64,000 bases of DNA, from the NCBI GenBank assembly GCA_051294375.1, contig CM119267.1, positions 16,966,606-17,030,605 on the forward strand. Direction: 5' to 3'. Of the stretch, positions 1 through 11,302 are shown piece after piece. The DNA is from Paraspadella gotoi. Its lineage: Eukaryota; Chaetognatha. The position numbers and the translations under genes are program-made. The notes under the pieces were generated by a model that saw only the letters and a list, made by a program, of their open reading frames with translations, did not search any database and was not told where the DNA came from. Each line of letters starts with the position of its first letter. The stretch's first letter is position 1.

Positions 1-337
1 ATGTGATTTCTCGTCTCCTTCACGAATCATCAGAATGCTGACGAATCACAGACCTTACTTCAACCTTAGATTGACCAATGACCGACAGAGGAACCGACGG
101 AGGGATTGATGGTCAAAATTGCTAAGAGAACTCTAGGCATTCACCTCAACATCCAAACTCAAGAAAGAACCCTTCAAATAATTATTGAACTGTTTAATAT
201 TGTCATCACCTTTGTCTTAACATTTGTCATCGTGTCATCGTTACCTATGTCATCACCCTAATCATTGTCAACCAATGACTTGGCCACTTATTATTTATCC
301 TCGTTATTTGACTAAAAGTCAACGCTATTAACGGTAC
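1..337. other. Left edge, no exon recognised
   Basis: This AT-rich stretch lies downstream of the last visible EPS15-like exon on the minus strand. I find no exon that continues the EH domain here, so it is probably intron, and the rest of the gene lies outside the window. Confidence 0.4.
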
Positions 338-710
338 CTTTTTTGTCTAAAGTTCCAGACGTGTCATAATCAGCGAGAGACCAAATCTTGTGAAGCAAGC
401 TTTCTTTCAAACCACTTTTCTTCAAAAACTTTGCGGCGGTTATGCCTAAAGAAAACTCTGTATTATGATTAAGAGAAAAAAGACACGAAGAAAAAGAAAA
501 TTTACCTGGGATACTCCCTTTTCCAGTCGGATCCAACTGTTTGTATAGAATCTCGTAAATTGAAAGATGGGAACCGGCGATTTGAGTCTGAAATAATTCG
601 TAATTATACCCATTTAGTAGTACATTTCATTTATAAAAAAAAAAACGAAAAAAAACTACCTTCGAGGGTCTTATGTTGCAATTTCTCTTGGTGGATGCGC
701 GATTCGACAT
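338..710 (-). CDS. EPS15-like endocytic adaptor, N-terminal exons only (partial)
   Basis: The product is the start of an EPS15/EPS15L1-type clathrin-coat adaptor. EH domains in this family bind NPF-containing partners in endocytosis. Three exons join in phase: 710-660 (17 codons from an ATG), 587-506 and 445-338. The joined protein contains most of a first EH domain: a helix with YKQLDPTGKGSIPG, then AAKFLKKSGLKESLLHKIW, then LADYDTSGTLDKK. The order and the AA.FLKKSGL / L.KIW.LAD / G.LDK motifs match the first EH domain of EPS15. The exon breaks off before the usual FVALRL segment, so the gene continues beyond the left edge. The 17-residue start before the domain is basic and unlike vertebrate EPS15, so the true first codon is less certain than the domain. 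Confidence 0.82.
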
Positions 711-2027
711 TTTTTAAATCGTGTTATTTTTATCGAAGTCAGTTCAATACTACGTTTAATAAAATGTTCATTCGGTCTCTCGCATTCCTGATATCCCTTC
801 CTCTATTGCATAATCTAAACAAAAAAGAAATGTCGAAGTACAAAAACGAGCGAGTAACAGAAGTTCTAACTGAAAGGTACCGTAAAGAATGGCCAAAATT
901 GGAATGCTTTTCCTTTTGAGATCGAAGTGTGTGCAATCGAGTAAGGATATTTCAACATTCGCAGTAAAATTCTTAGTATAATTCATCGTATATAAATTAT
1001 AATATAAAAATTCAAATTAGGAATTTAATGAGAAGAATTTGCACCAACTTTGCAAGATGGAAAAATAAAAACAAAGTTTTCATTTAACCCGACTTTTTCA
1101 ATTTTTTTTAAATAAACTAGAAAAACTGGAGAGATAATATTTTTTATTTCATCACAATACCCCATAATTTTAACCCACACAGTATTAAATGAAAAAAAAT
1201 AATATGACCTCAAAAATTCTCAAAGCTTTGATCAAAATTATCACCAAGTTACCTGATCGACCGAAATAAGAAAAGAAGGTACTATTACAACCTTCTAAAT
1301 AAACCCTAGGACTAAAGGACTAGAAATATTGTAAAATTAATTAAAACTGGAATAAAACATATTGCCAAATATAAATTTTGTTTAAGGGTTCGAGGGCTCC
1401 GAGATGGTAATACAGAACCAAAAATTCCAAGCAAACTTTTTTTAACAAGGAAAACCTTTATGGTTCGAAATTTTGTTCAAACTTGTACATAAATTACTTT
1501 CACAAAAAGATTTGACGCAAAAGTAAACTTATGTTTAAGGATTTGTGACCTTGATTAATATTTAAAAAAAAGCATTAGAGATTGTTTGGATTTTAAGTCT
1601 CTGTAAAAAATAAATTAGGGCCATCAAATTCAACATAAAATATAATAGAAATAACAAAATATTTTATTCAATGGTAGAAAAACAAACTAGAAATACAGGC
1701 GACGAGATTCTGGGAATTTATATTAAAAGATTACGATGATAATTTATAGTATGGAAAAGCACAAGACGATATTAATTACTGATTTGGTTATACATCAGAA
1801 CATTAATGATCTACATGCACATTCTGTGTCGTATGATATAATACTATATAACCTGTCTTATAATCTTGTAGCCAATAGACCTGATCTAAAATTCTCCTTC
1901 TATGAGAAAGAAAATTGAAATGCCAAGATTTGTAAAGTAGTTTGTTGAGAAAACGAGACAACTCCACGATCTAGCGAGACGGCGACAAAAATAGTAGTTT
2001 CTGCGTACGCATACATATCCTTGCTGA
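711..2027. other. Intergenic, AT-rich
   Basis: This 1.3 kb lies between the 3' end of the double C-clamp gene and the start of the EPS15-like gene. It has no convincing exon, RNA gene or repeat. The open frames in it are short and AT-driven. Confidence 0.5.
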
Positions 2028-3574
2028 TCAAACAAAATGTATGCATCTTTTTTTATTTCTGCAGGGCTTGCACCACTTGTCCTTTTGTTCGAAGCCGTAC
2101 AACGCTCTGCATTTCCGCGTGGTAGTGTTACTGTTTTTGATCGCCTGGTTCCCGCCGCCGGGGAGACCCCCGCCGTCCGGAGAGAAAATGGAACCGAAGT
2201 GAGCGCCTCGCGAGGGCGACTTGGATCCGTTGCCGTGATGCGATGGCATCGTCTCCTTGTTGAAATGGGACTTGAGATCGTTGGACTTGAGTTTGGAAGG
2301 ATCGAGACCGGGAAAGTTCGGGGGCATCTGACCCGCCAAAAATTGAGGAGGGACGCCGGCGTGGCCAAGATGGGCATTCTGGCCAAATAAATACGTAATT
2401 ACATTTCGAACAGAAACCATAACAGTTAAAGCAAGAAATTAAATTGAATATATATCATACCTGAAGAGTCGAGGACGAGTAAGGGTTATACTGAGTACCG
2501 TCCGACGAACTATGTAAATCAAAGACAAGATTAACTTACTCAAAAGTTTACAGAAAACGTACCCAAACAACCAATAAAAAATATTAACCTATGCTGATTG
2601 GGATTTCGATATCTTTGTTGATGCTGATGTTGTTGTTGCAACAGCTCTGGAGGAAGACCGGTGCCGCCTAATCAAATGTTTACAACAAGTCATTATTCAA
2701 TAATATAAACAAACTACAAAAAAGAAAATGTTTTTTTTTTACCGGTAATTGTATGCACGACGCTGTTATACCACGCTTGCTGCTGCTGTTGCATTTGTTG
2801 CATGGGTGCAATGTCGGCGGGATTTGGATACCGATAGTGCTGAGGCGGGACCTGCGTCGGAGGATCAGGCAGCTTCTTCTTGATTTTGGGTTTTTTCGGC
2901 CGCGGCGAATCGGCTTTTTGTCCAGGTTCCAAATCCGACTCGGGAAACCGAACGCACTTCTTCTTCCACCTGCACTTATTGCACCAAAGTTCCTTCTGGT
3001 TTTGACCAAACACCGCCTTACACTTCTTGAGTCGTTCGGGGTTCGGTTTCGGCGGCGATTGATGATGATGATGGTGATGAGAGGCGGGCGGGGAGTGATG
3101 CATGGAGGCTGGCGAAGGGGGTCCCCCGTGGGGTGGAGGGAGATTGTGAAGAAAGGGGTTAGGGAGATTGTTCGCGTCCTGATTTGGGAGGTAGTCGTCG
3201 TGCTTGAGTTTCGCGGGGTCTTTGTTGAGCGCCAGCGCCGACTGTTGGAGTGCGTTGTTCGAATTGTGACGGTTGGAGGAAGACGAACCGCCGCCTCCGG
3301 AGGGAGACATAGCGTTACCGCCGCCGCCGCCGCCGCTGTGAGATCCATTAGAGTGAGATTCTGTTTTTGGTGTCATCATCCCGGTGACGCCGGGGATAGA
3401 AGGTCCCGGCTTGTTCATGATAGGGTGGCCTAAGTGCGCCGTTGGGTCCTCCATCTTGGAGAAGGGTGGGAAGCAACGCGGCTCGGATGAGGTAGATTGC
3501 ATGTTGTCCATCTGGGCCTGATGATGCCCGGGGAACCGAGCCCCCCAAAACAACTGACCCATTTGGGTCCACAT
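2028..3574 (-). CDS. Double C-clamp protein without an HMG box
   Basis: Four exons join in phase (3574-2743, 2667-2589, 2509-2461, 2378-2028) to give about 436 residues. Two C-clamps are visible. The C-clamp is the zinc-binding DNA-contact motif of TCF/Pangolin. The first, about residues 183-210, has cysteines in KKCKAVFG, ELWCNKCRWKKKC. The second, at the extreme C-terminus, has RKCRALYG, KWCKPCRNKKRC. Both have the C-x(11)-C-x2-C-x(5)-C spacing of TCF. No HMG box or beta-catenin-binding region is seen in these exons. The first 180 residues are low-complexity (Gly, Ser, Pro, a six-His run), and a lysine/proline-rich region follows the first clamp. The motifs AHLGH and DPxKLKxxD occur ahead of each clamp, so the protein looks like an internal duplication. 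The ATG at 3574 follows an in-frame TAG that is itself part of a splice-acceptor-like sequence, so more N-terminal exons cannot be ruled out. The role as a Wnt-site DNA-binding protein is inferred. Confidence 0.8.
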
Positions 3575-4053
3575 GATCTAGGGAGAGGCCCAAAGGGGAA
3601 GGATTAACCAAAATATAACCAGCTATAATAAAAGCTAGACGGCAGGATGGAAAAATTCATTTCAAAATTCGGAAAAATAATAAATATAACAGTCATAGGA
3701 GAGTTCAACATTAAAATAAGTTTTGATAACTGTCAGATTAAAATAACCAAGGTGAAGACATTTTTCTCCTTTCTGCCGATTATGCAGATACTATGTATAA
3801 ATAAATAATAGACGATTATGATTAAGTGCAAATGTCAAGTTTAATAGGATATGATCGATATGATTTTACACTTGAAATTCGCTAACAATGGACGGAATTA
3901 TGAGTTTTCTTAATTTATAAGTACAAAAGAAACGCTGCTCTAAGAGACCTGAGCTAAGAAGCTCTCTCTCTCTCAAAACCCAATTTTCGTTCGTGTATTT
4001 TCTTTCTTCACAGAAACAAGTCATCATTCTTCAAAGATAAAACAAGAGGGCAA
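3575..4053. promoter_or_regulatory. Intergenic; acceptor-like site just before the C-clamp ATG
   Basis: On the minus strand, a pyrimidine-rich tract ends in CCCTAG only three bases before the ATG (AG at 3579-3578). The rest of this 480 bp is AT-rich and without exons I recognise. A CT-dinucleotide run is at 3962-3974. Confidence 0.45.
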
Positions 4054-4554
4054 TTAAAAATCGTCATCCTCCCCTTCGTCCCAGTCGCAAGTCTCGATCT
4101 CTCCCTCTCCGAAGTCCACCTCCACGTCGTATTCGAACTCGGCGTCGCCGAGCTTCTTCCGGTTTCGCTCGAAAGTTTCGTCCATGACGAGCTTCTTCCG
4201 AGCCAAGGCGTCGTCGCCGAGTTTGTTGAGGTCCTCGGCGCCGTCGATGGCTTCTGCCGAGCGAATTCGAGCAAGACTGTCCTCCAAGTCGATGCCCTTG
4301 AGGTGATTCTGCACGACGTTTACCATGCGGAGTATCTGGTGCTTGGGAATGTTTTTCAGGTATCGATGGTGATTGGGATCGTCAACGAGATCGCCGACGA
4401 TGCGATCCAAGTCTTTGCGATTTTTGTTTAATTGTCGAAGCGGCATCGATCGCCGATGAGTCTTGCCGCTTCTTGCGTCGCGGTAGAGAAGCACTAGTTT
4501 AGGCGGCGAAAACTTGACGCCAAGGCGCAAGGGTTCGACGCCGAAACCGGCCAT
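4054..4554 (-). CDS. CEP19: CEP19, centrosomal protein of 19 kDa
   Basis: A single-exon frame of 166 residues. CEP19 sits at the mother centriole and ciliary base, where in vertebrates it recruits RABL2 and promotes intraflagellar transport entry. The family signature runs through the whole protein: GVKFSPPKLVLLYRD near the start, RRSMPLR, then EDLNKLGDDALARKKLVMDE, FERNRKK, and an acidic tail beginning FEYDVEVDF and ending CDWDEGEDDDF. Human CEP19 has the same EDLNKL / LAKRK.IMDELFEKNQKK / YDIEVEF order and a similar length. The start ATG directly follows a TAG, and an acceptor-like ATTATAAG lies a little upstream. The presence of CEP19 implies that the animal builds cilia. Confidence 0.92.
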   Translation of the reverse strand: MAGFGVEPLRLGVKFSPPKLVLLYRDARSGKTHRRSMPLRQLNKNRKDLDRIVGDLVDDPNHHRYLKNIPKHQILRMVNVVQNHLKGIDLEDSLARIRSAEAIDGAEDLNKLGDDALARKKLVMDETFERNRKKLGDAEFEYDVEVDFGEGEIETCDWDEGEDDDF

Positions 4555-4717
4555 CTACGACGATCGCGTGCTTATAATAAAACGAAATATAAAATATAAT
4601 ACGAAGACATAATTTATCACAGGCAAATTCTAGGAAATCAAATAAATAGCTCATTGGATTAACATAAAAACACGGGACCATTTCCATAAAAAACCATTGT
4701 GGCAAGAAGAAACATTC

Positions 4718-6712
4718 TCAAACATTTTTAACGTTTTTTTTGTCAACGGCTTCCAAAGATTCCTGAGTGTAAGTGGCCCTACGACCCAACATGGAAGACA
4801 AACCTATAACAAAACAGTTATTTTTTCATAGTTTTCTTTTCAACAAAGCAACCTTATTGATCGCCGTTTACCTCGCGCGATCCCTGCTCTGACAAAAGCT
4901 TTGAGAAAATAATATCTTTTCCCGATGCTGATCTTGGCGCCCAAATTGTGCAGCGTGTCGAGATGAGGAAAGTAGAGCCAAAAGTTGAAAAAGATCTTGT
5001 CCACAAATTCTTTTCGCGCCAACTTTTCTTCGGGGACATATTTGACAGACTCCTTGGTGAACTCGTGTATGAGAGACATGAACATCCGGTGGTTTGAAGA
5101 AGACTTGTCGGCTAAACGTAAGAACCGGAAAAAAGACGCATTACTAATATCGTCATACCTTGCAAGGATGTATTACATTGCTCAATAAAAATTGGTAACC
5201 TAAAGAAGAGTCGTTGATGCCCAAAACGTTGTTAGCTCGGATACTTTGGGCCAAAAACTCGGTCGTGTTCCACCCGAAAACGTCGTCGTAAGGTCGCTTT
5301 TCGTCCTCTTCGCAACTAGAGTCAAACTGAGGGTAGAGAAAGAGATCTGTAATCACTAACGATATGCTTCGTTACTATCGAGATCCTACAACAAATACCT
5401 GCGGCTTGAGGCCTCCGTGATCGGGTCGCCGTCCCGACGAAACCACGCTCGTTGATTGACCGAGACTCATCGATGATTGAGTCGAACTCCCTTCGAATTG
5501 CGAACCGCTGAAGGAATGAGATCAAGACGAAGGAGCGATAAGGTTACGATTCTGCTCTCGCGCGTAAGACGAACAAATTCGCCAAGACCTTTGATTTTGT
5601 AGAATCGTTTTGAATTCGTCCTCGCCGTCCAAGAAGTGACCCGCAAATGTTTCGATGTAAGGTTGTTCCACGAAAAAATCTGTAATCACGCAAAAATACA
5701 AATTCATTTTTAGGATGAAAAAAAAAATTGAAAAAAAAAAGCAATTATGTAAGTATACCAGTTTGAGATGCGGAATTGACTACGGTAGGGGATCGGGACT
5801 GATTGATGGTCAAAAGATGTCGCTCTCCAGAAACGACGCAATCATTCTTGGAAACTTGGTCCCGATCGTCCTTCGCTGACGACAAGGAGTTCCCTTGATT
5901 AAGATCAACAGCTTCGAATTTGAGATAATTTGAGAGCTGAAGAGAAAAAAATATTGAAAATTTTAATCCTTACAATTTTTTTCCAGGAATTTTTAAAGTA
6001 AAAAACGTCCGCTCACCCGATTTTCCGTGGGATTGTCTTCCCCGAAAGCCCTGGCGTGGGTCCTCTTGGACGATGATGGAGTCTGTCCGGAAAGAGACGT
6101 AATTTGAGAGTACGGACATTGCGAAACGCCGCTAAGAGGAGACGATAGAGGAGAAAGATTTGTTCCTGCCAGCGGGGACAGAGAAGTGGTGGAATCCGAG
6201 TCCTTGGAAGCCGAAACGTAGCGGGCGCGAAGACTGTTAAAGAGGAAATAGGAGTGACAGGGAAGTGATAAAATATTCCACTGGGTTTCCTCATTAACAA
6301 TGGCTCAATAGTCAATACCCGATTACGGAGGGATCAACCTCCATCTCCAAGTCCGTCCCGACTGGCGTCAAACGACCGGAAGTATAAAGACTGCAAAGGT
6401 GTTTTTTTCCGGCGAACCTTCGGCCTTAATATTGAGAACAATATTTAAAGCTAGTCTGTTTATTATTTTTTTGCCGATCCACTCGAGAACTCACCATCTT
6501 TGGTTTCGACGAGGATGAACAGATTGGCGTCGGTTAAGGATGCCAACTTCATCGCCGCCTCAATCAAAATCGCGCTGAAGGTGTGAATTAGAAACGATAA
6601 AGAATTTAAACCGAGTGCACAACGGTCACAAATCCCATTTAATTCACCTGAATGAGGACTCCATAGAATGCAAGTGGGAAACAAGACCCAAAATGTTATC
6701 CACGGAACTCAT
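4718..6712 (-). CDS. Uncharacterised conserved-looking protein, ten exons
   Basis: I do not recognise the family. Ten exons join in a single consistent phase: 6712-6648, 6574-6495, 6424-6319, 6233-6017, 5936-5759, about 5680-5562, about 5519-5401, about 5346-5198, about 5114-4872 and about 4804-4718, giving roughly 430 residues. The intron near 5561-5520 is very short, about 40 nt. The N-terminal 85 residues look like a compact domain (AAMKLASLTDANLFILVET, then DGRRFAGKKHLCSLY and GTDLEMEVDPS). A serine-rich, probably disordered middle follows. The C-terminal half is again domain-like and helical (EFVDKIFFNFWLYFPHLDTL, then KRYYFLKAFVRAGIARG). No signal peptide or membrane segment is seen. 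Good splice sites and unbroken phase make the gene model sound, but no function is proposed. Confidence 0.72.
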
Positions 6713-7046
6713 TTTTTTAGAATTCTTAGTTAATAAAATAATAAATTCATTTGTAGGACCACTTGGTGTGCTGGGAACACAAATTTAATACATTAAATTA
6801 AAGTCATGTCCTAATTTAGTAAACATACAATAAGAACAAATGATGCGTTAACTGACCATTTGGTGTAATTAAAAATAATTATTTATAAAACTTCAAAGTG
6901 AAATGTGTATATGTATATACTGTATAAAGGATTACCTTCCTCAAAAGTATATCAGACTTTGGAAACAACTTTCGAAAAAAACCAAGTAAAACATGCGAAG
7001 ATAAAATAAAAAAAACGGCTCCCCTCCTTGAGCAAAATAAATTTCG
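6713..7046. other. Intergenic with acceptor-like site
   Basis: A 334-bp AT-rich spacer. On the minus strand, a T-rich tract ending CTAAG (AG at 6726-6725) lies 12 nt before the start codon of the gene at 6712. Nothing else is recognised. Confidence 0.45.
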
Positions 7047-8175
7047 TTAGAGGCCCTCTTCCAACAAGTCCTCTCGAGTCAAACTCTCCGGAATTCTACC
7101 ACAGCAAAACCAACCGCAAGCGGCGTAAAAGCTCTCGCAAGGGTGGCAATAGAAATAACCGAGCTTTCCGCAGAAAGTCTCTTTGTATCCGATGGTCTCC
7201 ATGCAGCAGCTAATGAAAAATGGCAAGACAACGCATTTGACGAAAATGATGACGATCAGAACGATTACGACGATGATTATGATCTCGTCTCGATCGCTGA
7301 TCCAACTTCGTCGACTTTCGGGATCTTCGTTTTCACTTGGAGACACCGTCGTGGGTTTATACCCGACTTTGGATGCCTCGGTGGATTTTTCGCCCTCCGC
7401 ATTGGGAATCATTGGCGTTGTCGCCTCTTCCCAACCGCAACCGCAATCTTGACCCTCTTCGCAACCCTGTTCACAACGCATACGTTCGCACTCTCGCAAT
7501 TTGCGTCGAGGGATTTCGTAGAAGCCGGAATTGATTCGTTCAGGTCCGTCGAGGTCCTTCATGGACATGCGAACCTGGAGGGCGTCGTGATTTTCGAAAT
7601 GAGCTTCCTCGAGAACTAGGAAGCATCCGAGAATGTTGTCCACCGCGTTTTCGTCGTCGCTGATGTTAAAGTGATCGTTCCACAATTTTCCGAGGGGCGA
7701 GTCTTCGGCGCCGCAATCTGTGCCACACGCCGGCCATTTTTTTGAGACGGTTTCGCAGACCTAAAGTGGGAAAAAAGTCAGTACTAGATTTCTCACCTAA
7801 AAAAAAATTGTTTGAACGTGACATCATTACCCCATCAAAGCATCGTTGCAGCTGAAAATCGTATTCGTCCCAGACTTTTTCAGTCGTGACGGCCTTTTCG
7901 TCGGAATTCTAGTTCGAATCCGCGGTGGAATTCGAGCTGGAGTTCTTTGCGGCGGTCCCTCCCTCTTGCGAGGGCTTGGCGACGTCTTGGGCCTCGTGGT
8001 CACTGTGCGCAGAGAAGAGAAGCGTGACCCGAAGAGTTGTGCGAGTTTTATTATCGCCGCGTTCGGGGATGTCGCAAAACGACGAGGACGCCTCCGAGTT
8101 GAGGTTGAGGACAGCGGATGACGACGGGGCTAAGAGTTTTAGCAGCAAGACCCCGAAGAAAAGGGAGGAAAGCAT
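7047..8175 (-). CDS. Secreted-type single-pass membrane protein with an in-frame TAG
   Basis: Family not recognised. Two exons (8175-7831 and 7760-7047) join in phase. The ATG at 8175 opens a hydrophobic signal peptide (LFFGVLLLKLLAP). A Ser/Asn-rich ectodomain with N-glycosylation sequons follows, then a cysteine-containing region (WPACGTDCG; RCEQGC, CGCGW). A strongly hydrophobic segment (EIIIIVVIVLIVIIF) is at about residues 274-300, and the tail is short and cysteine-rich (SCCMETIGY, YCHPCESFYAACGWFCCG). The oddity is a TAG at 7911-7909, codon 89, inside the first exon. The frame after it (NSDEKAVTTEKVW) stays open and runs in phase into exon 2. If translated through, the protein has about 351 residues. 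Read-through, a hidden small intron ending at this TAG, an assembly error or a null allele are all possible. The tail cysteines could be palmitoylated (inference). Confidence 0.65.
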
Positions 8176-8365
8176 TTCGAATTTCGATTGGTTCTAAAAA
8201 ACTACTGAAATTCAGTTAAAACAGAATAACATTAAAATAGTACAGTTTAATCAAGCGTAAAATTAATACAACTGTAACAAGTTAACAATTAACCAATTAA
8301 ATCGTACTAGAAAATGTTGTAAAAAATAACAAACAACGTCACAAAAAAGAATGCCAAAATGGCTC
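8176..8365. other. Spacer with acceptor-like site
   Basis: A 190-bp spacer between GCNA and the membrane-protein gene. On the minus strand, GTTTTTTAG (AG at 8195-8194) ends 18 nt before the ATG. Confidence 0.45.
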
Positions 8366-11157
8366 TTAAACTTTCATTTTTTCTCCAAATTCTTTCCCTA
8401 ATAACTTCATGATGTCTCCGTGCTTAAGGTCCGACCGTTCCTTTTTCATCGACCCATAGTTTTCTTTAACGAAGACGGCGAATTTGTTTGGCGTTCTTGG
8501 CGTGATCGGGGTCGAAGCTGGCGTCCTGAATCCGGTTGAACGCCGAGATCCACCACTGCTTTGAGACCCGCGTGCTGGGGTCCCGAATTCTGAGTTAAGG
8601 CGACACTGGAACGTTCCGTGGCACTTTCCGCACACTTTTCCTTTTGTGTCCAACGATTTGGAGTGGCGACCAATAGTGTAACCGCAACCTACAAGGAAAT
8701 ACAGGTGAATTTTTAAGTACTAAACTATTCCGATTTAACTTTGCATGTTAACTGTAACAACCTTGACAAACATAGAGAAATTTAGTGACGATTGTATACG
8801 AGTGACAACGTGTGACCAACGGAATGTCCCGATGGACGAAGGTGGCTTTTTTAGCGTAAAACTTCCAAAATTTCCCGTGTCCTTCGTTGAGACCGTGGCA
8901 TGTCCAGACGGCTGCGTGACAGAGTTCGTGCAACAACGTGTCGCGCGTTCTCTCTGCTGAATCTAGGATCTTTTCCGAGAGCTCAATGAAACTCTTGTAC
9001 GTGACCGCGCCGGTCGCTGACGTCAGTCGCTTGTATTTACAGTAACCGGCCGTCTTGAGTAAACGTTTGTTCCAATCTATGGCGAGGTCTGTGGGAAGTT
9101 TATTGTCGAAGACGGTGTTGTTAAAGTGTTCAAAAAGAGTCTGAAAAAAAAGTCGTTAATCGTTATTCTACGATTAAGCTTGATGTACAAAATTATATCT
9201 AAGCTTACTTGAGCGAGTTCCTTCTTCAATTTCTTAAAATTAGTCACAAATCTTTCCGCTTGGGGGTGACGTCTTTTACCTAAAAATAAGAGAATTATCT
9301 TTAAAAACAAATTGGTTTTTATAATTTTTATTTGACATTACTGAGTTCCCAACCTTCTGGGACGGAATTTGATAACGAAGCCAAAAAGGAAAGTGAGTCA
9401 AGCATCGCCTTTACTGGCTTCACCCTGGATACCAAACTCGTCTTTGGTGGCGAATCCCGGAATTTCGTCCTTGGAGTCAAATTGGTAAAGTCCTCCAAGC
9501 TTTTAGGTCGTATTCGTGGAAAAACCGGCGTTGGTAAATTCTGTTGCAACTCCGAATCGGAATCTTCAGCAACTGAACACTTGGGCGAGTCCTTTCTGAC
9601 GGGCAATCGATTCTCGGCATCGTCATCGTCTTCAGAGTCGCTAGAGATGGAAATTGGCTGTCGATAATTGGAACCCAAATTTCGAGCCGGTGTCTGACTT
9701 TTGGGTATCGCCTTTATCTTTTTGAGCGAATCGTTAGGAGTCGAGTGGAGGAGGTTAAAGGGTAATCGAGGGACGCCAAACGAGGTAGGGGGGTCGAACT
9801 CTTGGTCAGAGGCTTTAAAAGAGGGCAACGAAAAAGGGAGGACTTCTTTGACGGGATTTATGTGGAAAGAGTCGGAGTCAGAATCGAAAGAGGAATGTCG
9901 GGGTATATTCTTAGAACATGGTGGGTCAATCTTTGAGGTCGAGGAACCCTTTTCCGAATTAATGGTTTCTTTCGATTTACACTTTGGAGGCTCCTTTTCA
10001 GTAGCTTCCTCGGAAGACGACGGTGTCATTTCAAATTTCTTTCTTCTCGACGATATTACGGCACTCTCGCATTGGTTTCCCAACGGCTGATCTTCGTCAT
10101 CGGAAGACCAAACCGGGGGAGTCGCTTCCGTCCCTTTTTCTGTCGACTCGCGCGACGCTCTTCGATTTTTCTTGAAAGACTTCCTCTCGATTTTCAACTG
10201 CCGTAACTCTTCCTCGGCGATGCGGGAAATGTCGCCATCGACTTCGTCTTCGAAAGACGAGGAAGAATTGACTTCCGAATCTGGAACGATAAAGTCTAGA
10301 AGACTTCCGGGTTCATCTATGGAAGACCTGAAGAAAAAATGTTTCAATAATTGACTAGTTAATTCTCATACATACACTTCGTATTCAAAGTCAATTACGT
10401 ACCCATCAAAATCAACTTCGCCATTCTTTCCCTCTTCTTCATCATCATCACGACCGCTTTCATTCTCGGACGAACTAATTCTTTTTCTCCACTTCCTTGT
10501 GCAAACTAAAGGAGAGTCCTGGTCGCCATTTAATCTCTCCAACGAATTATTGCTCGTGTTGCGGTTAGATAGTCTATCGTCTTCCGCTGATGAGGCCTCT
10601 TCAACATATCGTTTGTCGTCACAGTCTGCATCCAAGGAAAATTGCGTCTTCGGAACTTCTTCAGCTTCCCACTCGAACACCGAGTCGTCCCGATCTCCCG
10701 GTTCATGAGTCTTTCGCGAAAGAGAGGAAAAAGTTTTTCCCGTGTCGAGGGGAGATGAGGACTTTCGCTTATCGGATGAAGATAGAGAAAAAGACGACCG
10801 CGATGGCGCATTTTCATTTTCACCCTCGCTAGAACTTACGTCGGAAAAGCGAACGATCGGCTTCTTTTTTACTAATGGTTTTCGAGATTTCTTTCTCGCT
10901 TTAACTTTTTTCGAGGACCGTGAGTCGACTTTTTGAGCTTCGTTCTTCACTAATGGCTCGTTAAGTCGCGGACTTTGTTTTCCGTTTGAATGCTTATTTT
11001 GCGAGAGGTGATCACCATCCGATGGTGGAAGGGTGACCAACTTTGCCTCGTCATCGCTGCTCTCCACGTCCGAAAAAGTGACCTTTTTCTTAGGCGCGGT
11101 CGAAGTTTTCTTTTTTTCCTTCCTTCGTGTCTTTTTCGTTTTGTCAGTAACTTCCAT
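8366..11157 (-). CDS. GCNA: GCNA (ACRC), SprT-family protease with zinc ribbon and HMG box
   Basis: GCNA is a germline-enriched nuclear protein of the SPRTN-related family that helps resolve DNA-protein crosslinks. Five exons join in phase (11157-10403, 10327-9342, 9279-9209, 9140-8762, 8688-8366), giving about 837 residues. The first 580 or so are disordered: Ser/Asp/Glu/Lys-rich, with a SUMO-interaction-like stretch PISISSDSEDDDD. Next comes the SprT domain (TLFEHFNNTVFDNKLP), with the zinc-protease motif HELCH in TLLHELCHAAVW and the downstream GHGKFWKFYAKKA. A zinc ribbon follows: CQGCGYTIGRHSKSLDTKGK, then CGKC. At the C-terminus is a short HMG-box-like segment (NKFAVFVKENYG...KHGDIMKLLGKEF). 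This order matches non-mammalian GCNA. The HExxH is intact, so the protease should be active. The upstream CWC25 gene ends only 145 bp away, and a strong acceptor-like site lies 14 nt before the ATG. Confidence 0.93.
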
Positions 11158-11302
11158 TCTTATCGTATGCCTGGGAAAATAATAAAAACAAACTGTACGA
11201 CAAAAACATTGGAGTGAAACGAACGAAGGTAAAAGGCATGAGAAAACGAAAATCAGTAAAAAAAGTAGTTGGGTAGAAACATATATTATGCCTTTCACCG
11301 GG
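11158..11302 (-). promoter_or_regulatory. Short CWC25-GCNA spacer with strong acceptor-like site
   Basis: The 145 bp between the CWC25 stop and the GCNA start contains, on the minus strand, TTTTTATTATTTTCCCAG with its AG at 11172-11171, 13 nt before the ATG. This is a near-ideal 3' splice site in a spacer with little room for a separate 5' exon and intron, so it is a candidate spliced-leader acceptor. Confidence 0.5.

Noticed and set aside
560-919. 119-codon plus-strand frame
   Set aside because: It overlaps two phase-consistent EPS15-like exons on the other strand, and its composition is that of AT-rich chance frames.
2028-3574. Calling this gene TCF/Pangolin
   Set aside because: No HMG box or beta-catenin-binding region is present in the exons or in the 480 bp upstream.
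6319-6712. MADS-box-like reading of the N-terminal domain of the uncharacterised gene
   Set aside because: The resemblance is limited to a helix-strand rhythm, and the DNA-contact residues are absent.
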